NCBI GenBank assembly: GCA_048497495.1
Contig: JAFHCF010000138.1
Span: 1 to 16,787 of the forward strand
DNA from: JAFHCF01 sp048497495
GTDB lineage: Bacteria; Pseudomonadota; Alphaproteobacteria; Rhizobiales; Ancalomicrobiaceae
Direction of reading: 5' to 3'
Length of the DNA: 16,787 nucleotides
Shown piece by piece: positions 6,706 through 13,990 of the stretch. The position numbers were made by a program, and so were the translations under genes. The notes beneath the pieces are model-generated. The model did no database searches, was not told where the DNA came from, and saw only the letters and a list, made by a program, of their open reading frames with translations. How positions within the stretch are numbered: the stretch's first letter is position 1; each line of letters opens with the position of its first letter.

Positions 6706-6999
6706 ATGATTTCAAGTCGTGACCGCATGACCCGGGAAAATGCCGAAACCCTCGCCATCGACGCCCTCGGCTTCCTCGCCGAAGACGGCGAAATACTCGG
6801 CCGATTCCTCACCAGTACCGGCCTCGGCCCCGAGACCCTGCGGGCCGCGGCGTCCGAACCGGGGTTTCTCGCCGCCGTGCTGGAGTACCTCCTCGCCGAC
6901 GAGGCGCTGCTCCTGGTCTTCGCCGAACGCCGCCGGATTCGCCCGATGATGATCGCCGCCGCCCGCCATGTCCTCGATCCGGTGTCGGGCCAGGTATGA
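6706..6999 (+). CDS. DUF3572 family protein
   Basis: This 97-residue, helix-rich, acidic protein matches the DUF3572 pattern of Rhizobiales: ENAETLAIDALGFLAEDGEIL at about 11-31, GRFLTSTGL, then LRAAASEPGFLAAVLEYLLADEALLL. It is cytosolic, with no signal or membrane segment. Function is unknown; the family is typically found divergent from divK, as here. The first ATG (6706) has GAGG 11 bases upstream; a second in-frame ATG at 6727 has no better ribosome-binding site, so the first is used with some reserve. Its stop overlaps the start of the HAD gene by 4 bases (ATGA), which indicates translational coupling. Confidence 0.85.
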   Translation: MISSRDRMTRENAETLAIDALGFLAEDGEILGRFLTSTGLGPETLRAAASEPGFLAAVLEYLLADEALLLVFAERRRIRPMMIAAARHVLDPVSGQV

Positions 7000-7691
7000 C
7001 GACGCCCCTCGCCCCCGCCACCCGCGACGCCCTCGACCGCCTCGACGTCGGATCGCGCCCGCTCCTCGTCGTCGACGTCGACGAGGTGCTGCTGCGCTTC
7101 GTCTCCCATCTCGAGGCCTTCATGGGAGCGCAGGGCTACCGTCTCGACACCAGCGCCTTCCGCATCACCGGCAGCGTGACCCGCCTCGGTTCGTGCCGCG
7201 CGGTGCCGGGTGGCGAGGTCGCGGCGCTGATCGCCGGGTTCTTCGCCGCCCACGCTCACGACCAGCAGCCGGTCGACGGTGCCGCCGAAGCGCTCGCCCG
7301 GCTGTCGGCCCGGCTCGACGTGGTGATGCTGACCAACGTGCCGCCCGAGCACGGGGCGACCCGCGCCGCCCGCCTCGCCGATCTCGGCATGGCCTACCCG
7401 CTGGTGGTCAACGACGGCCTCAAGGGCCCGGCGCTCGCCCATGTCCGCGCCCGTGTCGCCCATCCGATCTTCTTCGTCGACGACGGGCCGCAGAACCTCG
7501 CCTCGGTGCGCGATGCAGCGTTCGGCGCCCACCTCGTCCACTTCGTCGACGACGAACGCTACTTCCGCCTCGCCCCCGACGTGGCCGGAACATGGCTGAA
7601 GACCCGCGACTGGAGCGAGGTGGCGAGCCGGATCGAGGCCGCCGCGGCGAACCTGAGCAGCGGAGAATCCCCCGTATCGTCAACGGCCTGA
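6996..7691 (+). CDS. HAD-superfamily hydrolase
   Basis: The 231-residue product has the four HAD motifs: motif I VVDVDEVLL with nucleophile Asp27 and acid/base Asp29, motif II Thr113 in VVMLTNVP, motif III Lys143 in NDGLKGPAL, and motif IV FFVDDGPQN with Asp162-Asp163 binding Mg. It is probably a cytosolic phosphatase or related phosphotransferase; the insert between motif I and II (about 36-95) is helical (cap type C1), but the substrate is unknown. It is coupled to the DUF3572 gene by a 4-base overlap, suggesting that the two products act together. Its 3' end overlaps the convergent Kazal-like gene by 12 bases. Confidence 0.88.
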   Translation: MTTPLAPATRDALDRLDVGSRPLLVVDVDEVLLRFVSHLEAFMGAQGYRLDTSAFRITGSVTRLGSCRAVPGGEVAALIAGFFAAHAHDQQPVDGAAEALARLSARLDVVMLTNVPPEHGATRAARLADLGMAYPLVVNDGLKGPALAHVRARVAHPIFFVDDGPQNLASVRDAAFGAHLVHFVDDERYFRLAPDVAGTWLKTRDWSEVASRIEAAAANLSSGESPVSSTA

Positions 7692-8105
7692 GGAATCTTC
7701 CTCACGCAGCTCGATCACCCCGATGCCGAACAGAGGCCACAGCGCGTCGCACCGCCCCCAATGCACCACTTCCGCCCCGGCCGTGGTGGCGATGCAGATG
7801 TTGGGGAAGGTCAGATGGACGCCGTCGCGCGTCGCGCAGACCGGATTGTCGACCATCAGGCAGAACTCCGCCCCGCCGGCGCTCGGGACATAGGGCTCGA
7901 TGTCGCGACGGCAGCGGCCGGCATGCAGGATCCGGGCGTGCTCGGCGCGGGCGCAGTTGCGATTGTTGAAGGTGCGGGCGCCCTCCGCCCCTCGGGCGCA
8001 GACCGGGGCATAGTCGCGAGTGCAGCGGACCCGCGCCTCCGCGTCGCCGGCGGCGAGGCCGAAGACGGCGAAGGTGACGGCGAGGACGGCCAACGACTTG
8101 CTCAT
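7680..8105 (-). CDS. Secreted protein with two Kazal-like repeats
   Basis: Using the Met at 8105, preceded by GGGGAAG about 7 bases upstream, the product has 141 residues; the frame continues 41 codons upstream but with non-secretory, Arg-rich sequence. A signal peptide covers residues 1-24 (Lys3, hydrophobic core 5-19, cleavage after AEA). Two repeats follow. Repeat 1, about 28-65, has Cys28, Cys36 in YAPVC, TFNN-NC at Cys51 and GRC at Cys65. Repeat 2, about 82-119, has Cys82, Cys90 in NPVC, TFPNIC at Cys104 and GRC at Cys119. This is the PVC...T-F/Y-x-N-x-C...G-x-C pattern of Kazal-type serine protease inhibitors, in a four-cysteine form instead of six. It may inhibit a periplasmic or external protease; this is inference from the fold. 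Confidence 0.85.
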   Translation of the reverse strand: MSKSLAVLAVTFAVFGLAAGDAEARVRCTRDYAPVCARGAEGARTFNNRNCARAEHARILHAGRCRRDIEPYVPSAGGAEFCLMVDNPVCATRDGVHLTFPNICIATTAGAEVVHWGRCDALWPLFGIGVIELREEDSSGR

Positions 8106-8196
8106 CACGATTCTTCCCCGCGACCGGCGACACCCGGCCGCGCCATCCTCGCCTCCCCGCGCCCGCCCGACAAGCCCGATCGACCCGCCTTCGCGC

Positions 8197-8225
8197 TTCG
8201 CCGCCGCAGCGCTCGGCGCTATCAT
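8197..8225 (+). promoter_or_regulatory. Possible leaderless dinB promoter
   Basis: TATCAT at 8220-8225 resembles a -10 box and ends only 8 bases before the dinB ATG at 8234. A weak -35 (TTCGCC, 8197-8202) lies 17 bases upstream of it. No Shine-Dalgarno sequence precedes the ATG. Together these suggest a leaderless mRNA. No alphaproteobacterial LexA box (GTTC-N7-GTTC) is visible between 8106 and 8233. Confidence 0.3.
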
Positions 8226-8233
8226 CACCGACG

Positions 8234-9568
8234 ATGAGCGACCCGCCCGCCCCGCCGCCCGTGCCGGCCCCCACGGCCTTCTGCCGCGACTGCTTCACGC
8301 CGGTGAAGCCGGCCGCGACGCGTTGCCCGAAATGCGGCGGTCCGAGGCTCCTGGCGCACCCCGAACTCGGCCGCCTCGCCATCGCCCACATCGACTGCGA
8401 CGCCTTCTACGCCACGGTCGAGAAGCGCGACGACCCGAGCCTGCGCGACAGGCCGCTGATCATCGGCGGGGGAAAGCGCGGCGTCGTTTCCACCGCCTGC
8501 TACGTCGCCCGCATCTCCGGCGTCCGCTCGGCGATGCCGATGTGGCAGGCGCTGGAGCGCTGCCCCGACGCGGTGGTGCTGCGTCCGAACATGGAGAAAT
8601 ACACCCGCGTCGGCCGCGAGATCAGAACCCTGATGTTCGAGCTGACGCCGCTGGTCGAGCCGCTGTCGATCGACGAGGCCTTCCTCGATCTCGCCGGCAC
8701 CGAACTGCTCCATCACGGGTCGCCGGCTCTGACGCTGGCCCGCTTCGCCGCCCGCATCGAGCGCGAGGTCGGCATCACCGTCTCCGTCGGCCTCTCCCAC
8801 AACAAGTTCCTCGCCAAGATCGCCTCCGATCTCGACAAACCGCGCGGCTTCTCGGTGATCGGCCGCGCCGAGACGCTGGATTTCCTCGCCCCCCGCCCGG
8901 TCTCCACCATCTGGGGGGTCGGCAAGGCGACGGCGACGGCGCTCGAATCGGAGGGCCTGCGCACCATCGCCGACCTGCGCCGGGCCGACGAGGCGCGCCT
9001 CATCCGCCGTTTCGGCATCCTCGGCCGGCGGTTGAAACAATTGGCGATCGGCGAGGACGCCCGAGTGGTCGAGCCCGATCAGGAGACCAAGTCGATCTCC
9101 AACGAACGCACCCTCGACACCGACCTCTCGGACCTGCGGGAGCTGGAGAAGATCCTGTTCCGCCTCTCCACCAAGGTCTCCGACCGCCTGAAGGCCGAGC
9201 GACTCGGCGGCTGGACGGTGCAGCTCAAGTTGAAGACCCCGGATTTCAAGGGCTTGACCCGCGCCCGCCGCCTCGCCGACCCGACGGCGCTGGGCGATCG
9301 CATCTGGCGCACCGCCCACGATCTCCTGACCCGCGAATGCGACGGCCGCCGCTTCCGCCTGATCGGCGTCGGCGTTTCCGATCTGGTGCCGATCGACTTC
9401 TGCGACCCGCCCGACCTCGTCGACGAGGGCGCCGGCCGCCGCGCCAAGGCGGAAGCCGCGATCGATCGGCTGCGCCACCGCTTCGGCGCCGACGTCGTCG
9501 AGCCGGGATTGGTGTTCAAGCCCAGGCCGAAGCCGGTGAAGCCGCCGCGTGACGGCGGCGACGGCTGA
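8234..9568 (+). CDS. dinB: DNA polymerase IV with N-terminal zinc ribbon
   Basis: The 444-residue Y-family polymerase performs error-prone translesion synthesis. Catalytic features are IAHIDCDAFYATVE with Asp54, and LSIDEAFLDL with Asp147-Glu148. The fingers include YTRVGREI near 123-130; VGLSHNKFLAKIASDLDKP and IWGVGKATA (helix-hairpin-helix) follow, then the little-finger domain with the SISNERT segment. An extension of about 45 residues before the catalytic core carries Cys17-X2-Cys20 and Cys31-X2-Cys34, a zinc ribbon seen in many Rhizobiales DinB proteins and absent in E. coli. I see no canonical beta-clamp peptide at the C-terminus, which ends in a Pro/Lys/Gly-rich tail. It converges with eipB, with 6 bases between stops. 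Confidence 0.95.
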   Translation: MSDPPAPPPVPAPTAFCRDCFTPVKPAATRCPKCGGPRLLAHPELGRLAIAHIDCDAFYATVEKRDDPSLRDRPLIIGGGKRGVVSTACYVARISGVRSAMPMWQALERCPDAVVLRPNMEKYTRVGREIRTLMFELTPLVEPLSIDEAFLDLAGTELLHHGSPALTLARFAARIEREVGITVSVGLSHNKFLAKIASDLDKPRGFSVIGRAETLDFLAPRPVSTIWGVGKATATALESEGLRTIADLRRADEARLIRRFGILGRRLKQLAIGEDARVVEPDQETKSISNERTLDTDLSDLRELEKILFRLSTKVSDRLKAERLGGWTVQLKLKTPDFKGLTRARRLADPTALGDRIWRTAHDLLTRECDGRRFRLIGVGVSDLVPIDFCDPPDLVDEGAGRRAKAEAAIDRLRHRFGADVVEPGLVFKPRPKPVKPPRDGGDG

Positions 9569-9574
9569 GCCCGC

Positions 9575-10432
9575 TCACGGGCAGGACGCCGTCGGCAGGG
9601 CCTCGAGCCGCGACAGGGTGCCGGCGAGCGTGAAGTCGCCGTAGTCGAGGCGCAGGCGGCGCGACACGCCGTTCTCGTAGAGAAGGAAGCCGAGCTGATA
9701 CTCCGGCGTCGCGTCGGTCCCGGTCTTGTTCGGGTCGAAATAGGAGATGTCGACCGACCAGCGCCGCTTGGCCACCGTCAGGGGCGATCCCGCCGCCGCC
9801 GGTTCGGCGCCCGTGTCGTCGGGCCCGGTCTGCTCGGGACCGATCACCACGGTGGTGCGGAAGACGCGGCTGCCGCCGTCCGAACCGTCGAAGAGATCGA
9901 TCTCGCTCACCGACCTGCCGGCCTTCGCCGCTTCCAGCACCGCCGCCATGTGCTCGGTGGGAAACAGCGCCGACCCCGGCAGATCGACCGCCCCGGCCTT
10001 CGGCTGGGCGACCGTCACCCGCGTCGAGCCGCCGTCGTGGCGGGCGACGCCCTTGGTGTCCTCGACCTTGCGGTTGTCGATGAGGTTCTGATTGACGAAG
10101 TCGTAGGACTTGCCCTCGCCGTCCTCGAAGGAGGTGGTGCGCATGTCGGTGATCCGGCCGGTGCCGTCGCTGTTGGCCATCCGCAGCACCAGCCGGAAGC
10201 GGCTGGAGAAGCCCTCGCACTTCGTCCCGGCGAACTCGTAGACCAGCCGTCCGGCCGCATCGGCGACGTCGGCGCGGTCGCTGCGCCGCTCCAGCGTCAT
10301 CTCGTAGACGGCGCGATGGGCGGCGAGCCCACGCACGGTGGCCGGCGCGGCATCGGCCGATCCGAGCCCCGCCGCGAGCACGAGGAGGGCCAGGGGGGCG
10401 CGAAACCCGGACGCGGGGACGGGAGCCGACAT
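9575..10432 (-). CDS. eipB: EipB-type cell-envelope integrity protein (DUF1849)
   Basis: Starting at 10432 the product has 285 residues; the frame runs 80 codons further upstream, but only this start gives a signal peptide (Arg11, hydrophobic core 13-24, cleavage after ADA near residue 28). The mature protein has the DUF1849 pattern: LAAHRAVYEMTLERR at about 36-50, GRLVYEFAGTKCEGF around Cys72, the SYDFVNQN block, and PEYQLGFLLYENGVSRRLRLDY near the end. EipB of Brucella is a periplasmic beta-spiral protein needed for envelope stress resistance, with a disulfide between one cysteine in the first third and one at the C-terminus. Here Cys72 and Cys284 fit that pair. GAGGT lies upstream of the start. 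Confidence 0.92.
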   Translation of the reverse strand: MSAPVPASGFRAPLALLVLAAGLGSADAAPATVRGLAAHRAVYEMTLERRSDRADVADAAGRLVYEFAGTKCEGFSSRFRLVLRMANSDGTGRITDMRTTSFEDGEGKSYDFVNQNLIDNRKVEDTKGVARHDGGSTRVTVAQPKAGAVDLPGSALFPTEHMAAVLEAAKAGRSVSEIDLFDGSDGGSRVFRTTVVIGPEQTGPDDTGAEPAAAGSPLTVAKRRWSVDISYFDPNKTGTDATPEYQLGFLLYENGVSRRLRLDYGDFTLAGTLSRLEALPTASCP

Positions 10433-10729
10433 GAACCGACCTCGATTCGCCCGGAAGCGGCCGGGAGGGTTGAAACGGCGAGCGCCAACCGCCCGTCGAG
10501 ACCGCACCATCGCCGCCGCATCGGGCGAAACCGAGGCGGAGCGGACGGGGCCCCTCTCTTGGACCGGTTCACCGGCGAATTCAATCGGCGCGCCGATCGC
10601 GCCCAGACCCGCCCCGCGGCAACCCCTGCCCCGCGCGTGGCGTCGATTGCCGTTCGCCGCGTTTTCGGACATGAAGGCAGTTCATCCGCGCCGCACCCCG
10701 GCGGCGTCCCACCACGAGAGGATCCCCCG
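10433..10729. other. Divergent intergenic region eipB / ridA
   Basis: These 297 bases separate two divergent genes and must hold both promoters. I see no strong -35/-10 pair, no large repeat and no supported gene; open frames here are extensions of the flanking genes or chance frames. Confidence 0.5.
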
Positions 10730-11191
10730 ATGAGCAGCACGGAAGCCCGCCTGAAGGAACTCGGCATCGACCTTCCCTCCCCGGCGGCGCCGGCGGCCAA
10801 CTACGTGCCGGCGGTCCGCTCCGGCAACCTGCTCTTCGTCTCCGGCCAACTGCCCATGGGCCCCGCCGGCATCGAGTACGTCGGCCGCCTCGGCGCCGGT
10901 GTCGACGTCGAGGCCGGCCGCGCCGCCGCCCGGCTGTGCGGCATCAACCTGATCGCCCAGGTGAGGGCCGCGATCGGCGACCTCGACGGCGTCGTCCGCG
11001 TCGTCAAGCTCACCGGCTTCGTCAACGCCACCCCGGAATTCGGCGACCACCCCAAGGTGATCAACGGCGCCTCCGACCTGATGGTCGAGGTCTTCGGTGA
11101 TCGCGGCCGCCATGCCCGCGCCGCGGTCGGCGCCGGTGGCCTGCCCTTCGGCGTCGCCGTCGAGGTCGAAGGCATCTTCGAGATCGCCTGA
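10730..11191 (+). CDS. RidA (YjgF/UK114) family protein
   Basis: The ATG at 10730, preceded by GAGAGGA, opens a 153-residue product. It shows the RidA fold signature: SGNLLFVSGQLPM at about 31-43, the VVRVVKLTGFVNATPEF block around 88-105, and the C-terminal RAAVGAGGLPFGVAVEVE with Arg130 and Glu147 at the positions of the catalytic Arg and Glu of enamine/imine deaminases. RidA removes reactive 2-aminoacrylate released by PLP enzymes. The 153-residue length and the N-terminal SSTEARLKELGI helix place it in the longer YjgF subgroup, in which deaminase activity is less certain. The frame stays open far upstream over the eipB gene, which is not coding on this strand. Confidence 0.9.
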   Translation: MSSTEARLKELGIDLPSPAAPAANYVPAVRSGNLLFVSGQLPMGPAGIEYVGRLGAGVDVEAGRAAARLCGINLIAQVRAAIGDLDGVVRVVKLTGFVNATPEFGDHPKVINGASDLMVEVFGDRGRHARAAVGAGGLPFGVAVEVEGIFEIA

Positions 11192-11225
11192 CCCGAGGGC
11201 ATTTGAAAAACCTCGCCATTTCTCG

Positions 11226-11266
11226 TGCGAATTTCTCATGCCCGCGATGCGGATGAGAAATTCGCA
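11226..11266. promoter_or_regulatory. Perfect 14-bp inverted repeat between ridA and the GDPD gene
   Basis: TGCGAATTTCTCAT at 11226-11239 and ATGAGAAATTCGCA at 11253-11266 are exact inverse complements, separated by 13 bases that themselves hold CCGC-GAT-GCGG. It is AT-rich compared with its surroundings. There is no T-run on the plus strand, so it is either an operator, a 3' stabilising hairpin for ridA, or a terminator. A related ATTTCTC occurs just upstream at 11218-11224. Confidence 0.6.
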
Positions 11267-11332
11267 TGTCGTCATCGGTCGGATGCTTCACCCATCTCCG
11301 GCCGATGGCGCGACCCCGCCCGAGGACGCGAC

Positions 11333-12094
11333 ATGGATCTCTCCTGGCTCACCGCCCGACCGATCGCCCACCGTGGCTACCACGACGCGAAGGCCGGGGT
11401 GATCGAGAACACCCTCGGCGCGGCGGCGCGGGCGGTGGCGCACGGCTTCAACATCGAGGTCGACCTGCTGCTCTCGTCGGACGAGGAGATCGTCGTCTTC
11501 CACGACGACACGCTCGACCGGCTGACGACGGCGACCGGCCGGGTCGATCGGCGCACCATCGCCGAATTGCGCGCCGTCACGCTGATCGGCACCGACGACC
11601 GCATCCCCACCCTCGACGACCTGCTGCGGCTCGTCGACGGCCGCGTCGGCCTCTGCCTCGAGCTCAAGAGCCTGTTTCCGCGCCGCCCCGACGATCGTCT
11701 GGTCGAGCGGGTCGCCGCCCGTCTCGCCGGCTATGGCGGGCCGGTGGTGACCAAGTCCTTCGACCCGGAGGTGGTCGCCGCCGCCAACCGGATCATGCCC
11801 AGGGTCGCCCACGGCATCGTCGCCGACGACGCCTCCGATCTCGCGTATTACGGCCGCTTCACCCGCATCGAGCGCTTCGCCCTGCGCCATCTCCTCCACG
11901 GCCCACGCACCCGTCCGAAGTTCGTCTCCTACTGTTGTGACGACCTGCCGGCGCCGGGACCATGGCTCGCCCGGCGCGTCTTCGGCCTGCCGGTGATCTC
12001 CTGGACGGTGCGCGGCGAGGAGGCTCGCCGCAGGGTCCTCGCCCACGCCGATCAGATCGTCTTCGAGGGTTTCGATCCCGACGGCGCGAATTGA
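11333..12094 (+). CDS. Glycerophosphodiester phosphodiesterase
   Basis: The 253-residue product has the GDPD TIM-barrel signatures: IAHRGYHD with catalytic His13-Arg14, ENT at 25-27, NIEVDLLLSSD with metal ligands Glu42 and Asp44, VVFHDDTLDRLT with catalytic His57 and Asp58, and CLELKS with Glu110 and Lys112. The C-terminus has the WTV segment (ISWTVRGEEARRR) and QIVFEGF. It hydrolyses glycerophosphodiesters to glycerol-3-phosphate and an alcohol. No signal peptide is present, so it is cytosolic, like UgpQ. CGAGGA about 7 bases before 11333 fixes the start; the open frame upstream covers the inverted repeat and is unlikely to be translated. Confidence 0.93.
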   Translation: MDLSWLTARPIAHRGYHDAKAGVIENTLGAAARAVAHGFNIEVDLLLSSDEEIVVFHDDTLDRLTTATGRVDRRTIAELRAVTLIGTDDRIPTLDDLLRLVDGRVGLCLELKSLFPRRPDDRLVERVAARLAGYGGPVVTKSFDPEVVAAANRIMPRVAHGIVADDASDLAYYGRFTRIERFALRHLLHGPRTRPKFVSYCCDDLPAPGPWLARRVFGLPVISWTVRGEEARRRVLAHADQIVFEGFDPDGAN

Positions 12095-12228
12095 GCTTGC
12101 CGACCCGCCTTCATTTCGTCCTGAATGGGAGATGAACTGCGTACTCAGGGTTCGTTGACGACTTGCCCGCTAGTCTGCCCCCATCATTCATCTCCGGGGC
12201 CCGTCCCCGGATCGAGAGGAAGTGAGCC

Positions 12229-12534
12229 ATGCTGGGTCGGAAATTGCTGCTCGCGGCCGCCACGGTCGCCACCATCGCCATCTCTTCCGTCGCGACCACC
12301 ACCCCGGCCGCCGCCGGGGACCCGGGCGCCGCCGTCGCCGCCGGCATCGCCGGCCTCGCCGGTGGGCTGATCCTCGGCGGAGCGCTGGCCCAGCCCGAGC
12401 CGCCGCCGGCCTATGTCGTGCGCCGCCGCCCGGTGCGCGTCTACGAGGAGGAAGTGGTGGTCCCCCGCCGCTGCTGGCGCGAGGTCTGGTACGACCGCTA
12501 CGGCGACCGCCACATCCGCCGCCTCTGCCGCTGA
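12229..12534 (+). CDS. Small secreted protein, Gly/Ala-rich with basic C-terminus
   Basis: The 101-residue product has a signal peptide (Arg4-Lys5, hydrophobic core 6-22, cleavage near Ala29). A Gly/Ala-rich hydrophobic segment follows at about 33-54, then a Pro-rich stretch, a basic/aromatic tail and Cys82 and Cys100, which could form a disulfide. Proteins of this make-up are frequent in Rhizobiales envelopes and of unknown function. The hydrophobic segment could be a membrane anchor or glycine-zipper. GAGAGGAAG lies 6-8 bases upstream of the ATG. A good terminator hairpin follows, so the gene is probably transcribed alone. Confidence 0.8.
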   Translation: MLGRKLLLAAATVATIAISSVATTTPAAAGDPGAAVAAGIAGLAGGLILGGALAQPEPPPAYVVRRRPVRVYEEEVVVPRRCWREVWYDRYGDRHIRRLCR

Positions 12535-12562
12535 GCCGACCCCTCCCCCCTGACCTAACCTT

Positions 12563-12600
12563 CGACCGGCGCTCCGACCCGAGCGGCCGGTCGAGCCTTT
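12563..12600 (+). terminator. Terminator after the small secreted protein gene
   Basis: CGACCGGCGCTC at 12563-12574 pairs with GAGCGGCCGGTCG at 12581-12593, 12 bp with one bulged base and a 6-base loop. AGCCTTTCT follows. It starts 29 bases after the stop codon. Confidence 0.6.
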
Positions 12601-12704
12601 CTCGGGGCCCGAATCGTGCCATGGGGCGACCTGTCGGGGGAGGACTGGCGGCGGGCGCCACGGCCCCTATCTTCTGACCCGACGAGGCGAAACGCGAGGC
12701 CGGC

Positions 12705-13898
12705 ATGGACGATCGACGGCGGGACGGCGAGGACGTGGCGATCCGGGTGATCGGTGGCGTCGATGAGATCGACCGCGCCGATTGGGACCGCTGCGCCGCC
12801 GGTGACGCGGGCCTCGCCGATCCGCTCGTCTGCCACGACTTCTTCACCGCCCTCGAGGCCTCCGGCTCGGCGGCGCCCGAGAAGGGATGGCATCCCCGCC
12901 ATCTGGTGGTCGACGGCGCCGATGGTCGGCCCGTGGCGATCGTCCCGGCCTATGCCAAGACCCACAGCCAGGGCGAATACGTCTTCGACCACGGCTGGGC
13001 CCAGGCCTATGAGCGCGCCGGCGGGCGTTACTATCCCAAGCTCCAGGTCTCGGTGCCGTTCAATCCGGTCACCGGCCCGCGCCTCCTGACCGCCCCGGCC
13101 GGCCGCGCGGAAGCCGCCCTCGCGCGCCGGACCCTGGTCGCCGGCCTCGCCGCGCTGACCGAACAGGCCGGCTTCTCCTCCGCCCACGCCACCTTCCTCG
13201 ACGAGAGCGACATGGCGGTCTTCGAGGAGGCAGGATGGTCACGCCGTGTCGATCGCCAGTTCCACTGGCCGAACCGCGGCTATCGCGACTACGACGACTT
13301 CCTGTCGACCTTCTTGGGTCGCAAGCGCAAGCAGATGCTGAAGGAACGGCGCACCGCGACGGAAGGCGGCGTCGAGATCGAGGCCCTGACCGGCGCGGCG
13401 ATCGGCGAGGCCGATTGGGACGCCTTCTTCGACTTCTACATGGACACCGGCGCCCGCAAATGGGGCCGCCCCTATCTCGGCCGCGACTTCTTCGCCCGAA
13501 TCGGCGCGACGATGGCCGACCGCGTCCTCCTGGTGATGGCGCGGCAAGGCGGCCGGCGCATCGGCGGCGCCCTCAACTTCATCGGCGCCGACGCCCTCTA
13601 CGGCCGCTGGTGGGGCACCGTCGCCGACCGCCCCTTCCTCCATTTCGAGGTCTGCTACCATCAGGCGATCGACTGGGCGATCGCCCACGGCCTGTCGCGG
13701 GTCGAGGCCGGCGCCCAGGGCGAACACAAGCTGGCGCGCGGCTATCTGCCGGTCGAGACCCGCTCGGCCCATCTGATCCGCGATCCCGGCCTGCGCCGAG
13801 CCGTCGACCACTATCTCGTCCAGGAGCGCGAGGCGATCGAGGAGGCCGACGCCGAACTCATGGCCGCCTCGCCCTACGGCGACCGGCCCGGACGGTGA
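12705..13898 (+). CDS. GNAT-like N-acetyltransferase, COG3146/PF04339 type
   Basis: This 397-residue cytosolic protein fits the COG3146 family, which is built like a tandem-GNAT FemAB transferase. Recognisable blocks are DPLVCHDFFTALEASGS at about 38-54, KTHSQGEYVFDHGWAQAYE at about 85-103, YYPKLQVSVPFNPVTGPRLL, the FLGRKRKQMLKERR segment, FYMDTGARKWGRPYL, LYGRWWGT, HFEVCYHQAIDWAI and GAQGEHKLARGYLPVET. Family members are annotated as GNAT N-acetyltransferases or peptidoglycan-related; the substrate is not known. GAGG five bases upstream supports the start. The HIT gene follows after 92 bases, a recurrent pair in this order. Confidence 0.88.
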   Translation: MDDRRRDGEDVAIRVIGGVDEIDRADWDRCAAGDAGLADPLVCHDFFTALEASGSAAPEKGWHPRHLVVDGADGRPVAIVPAYAKTHSQGEYVFDHGWAQAYERAGGRYYPKLQVSVPFNPVTGPRLLTAPAGRAEAALARRTLVAGLAALTEQAGFSSAHATFLDESDMAVFEEAGWSRRVDRQFHWPNRGYRDYDDFLSTFLGRKRKQMLKERRTATEGGVEIEALTGAAIGEADWDAFFDFYMDTGARKWGRPYLGRDFFARIGATMADRVLLVMARQGGRRIGGALNFIGADALYGRWWGTVADRPFLHFEVCYHQAIDWAIAHGLSRVEAGAQGEHKLARGYLPVETRSAHLIRDPGLRRAVDHYLVQEREAIEEADAELMAASPYGDRPGR

Positions 13899-13990
13899 CG
13901 CAAGCCTGCCCGCGAACAGGCCGGCTTGACCGCCCGTCATGCACGGCGGAAAGTCCGAGACACCGTCAGCGTTCGACCCAGAGGACCTCG

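Noticed and set aside
8020..9552. Long open frames in other registers and on the other strand over dinB
   Set aside because: They are Arg/Pro-rich or Ala/Glu/Gly-rich shadows; the dinB frame carries all catalytic motifs.
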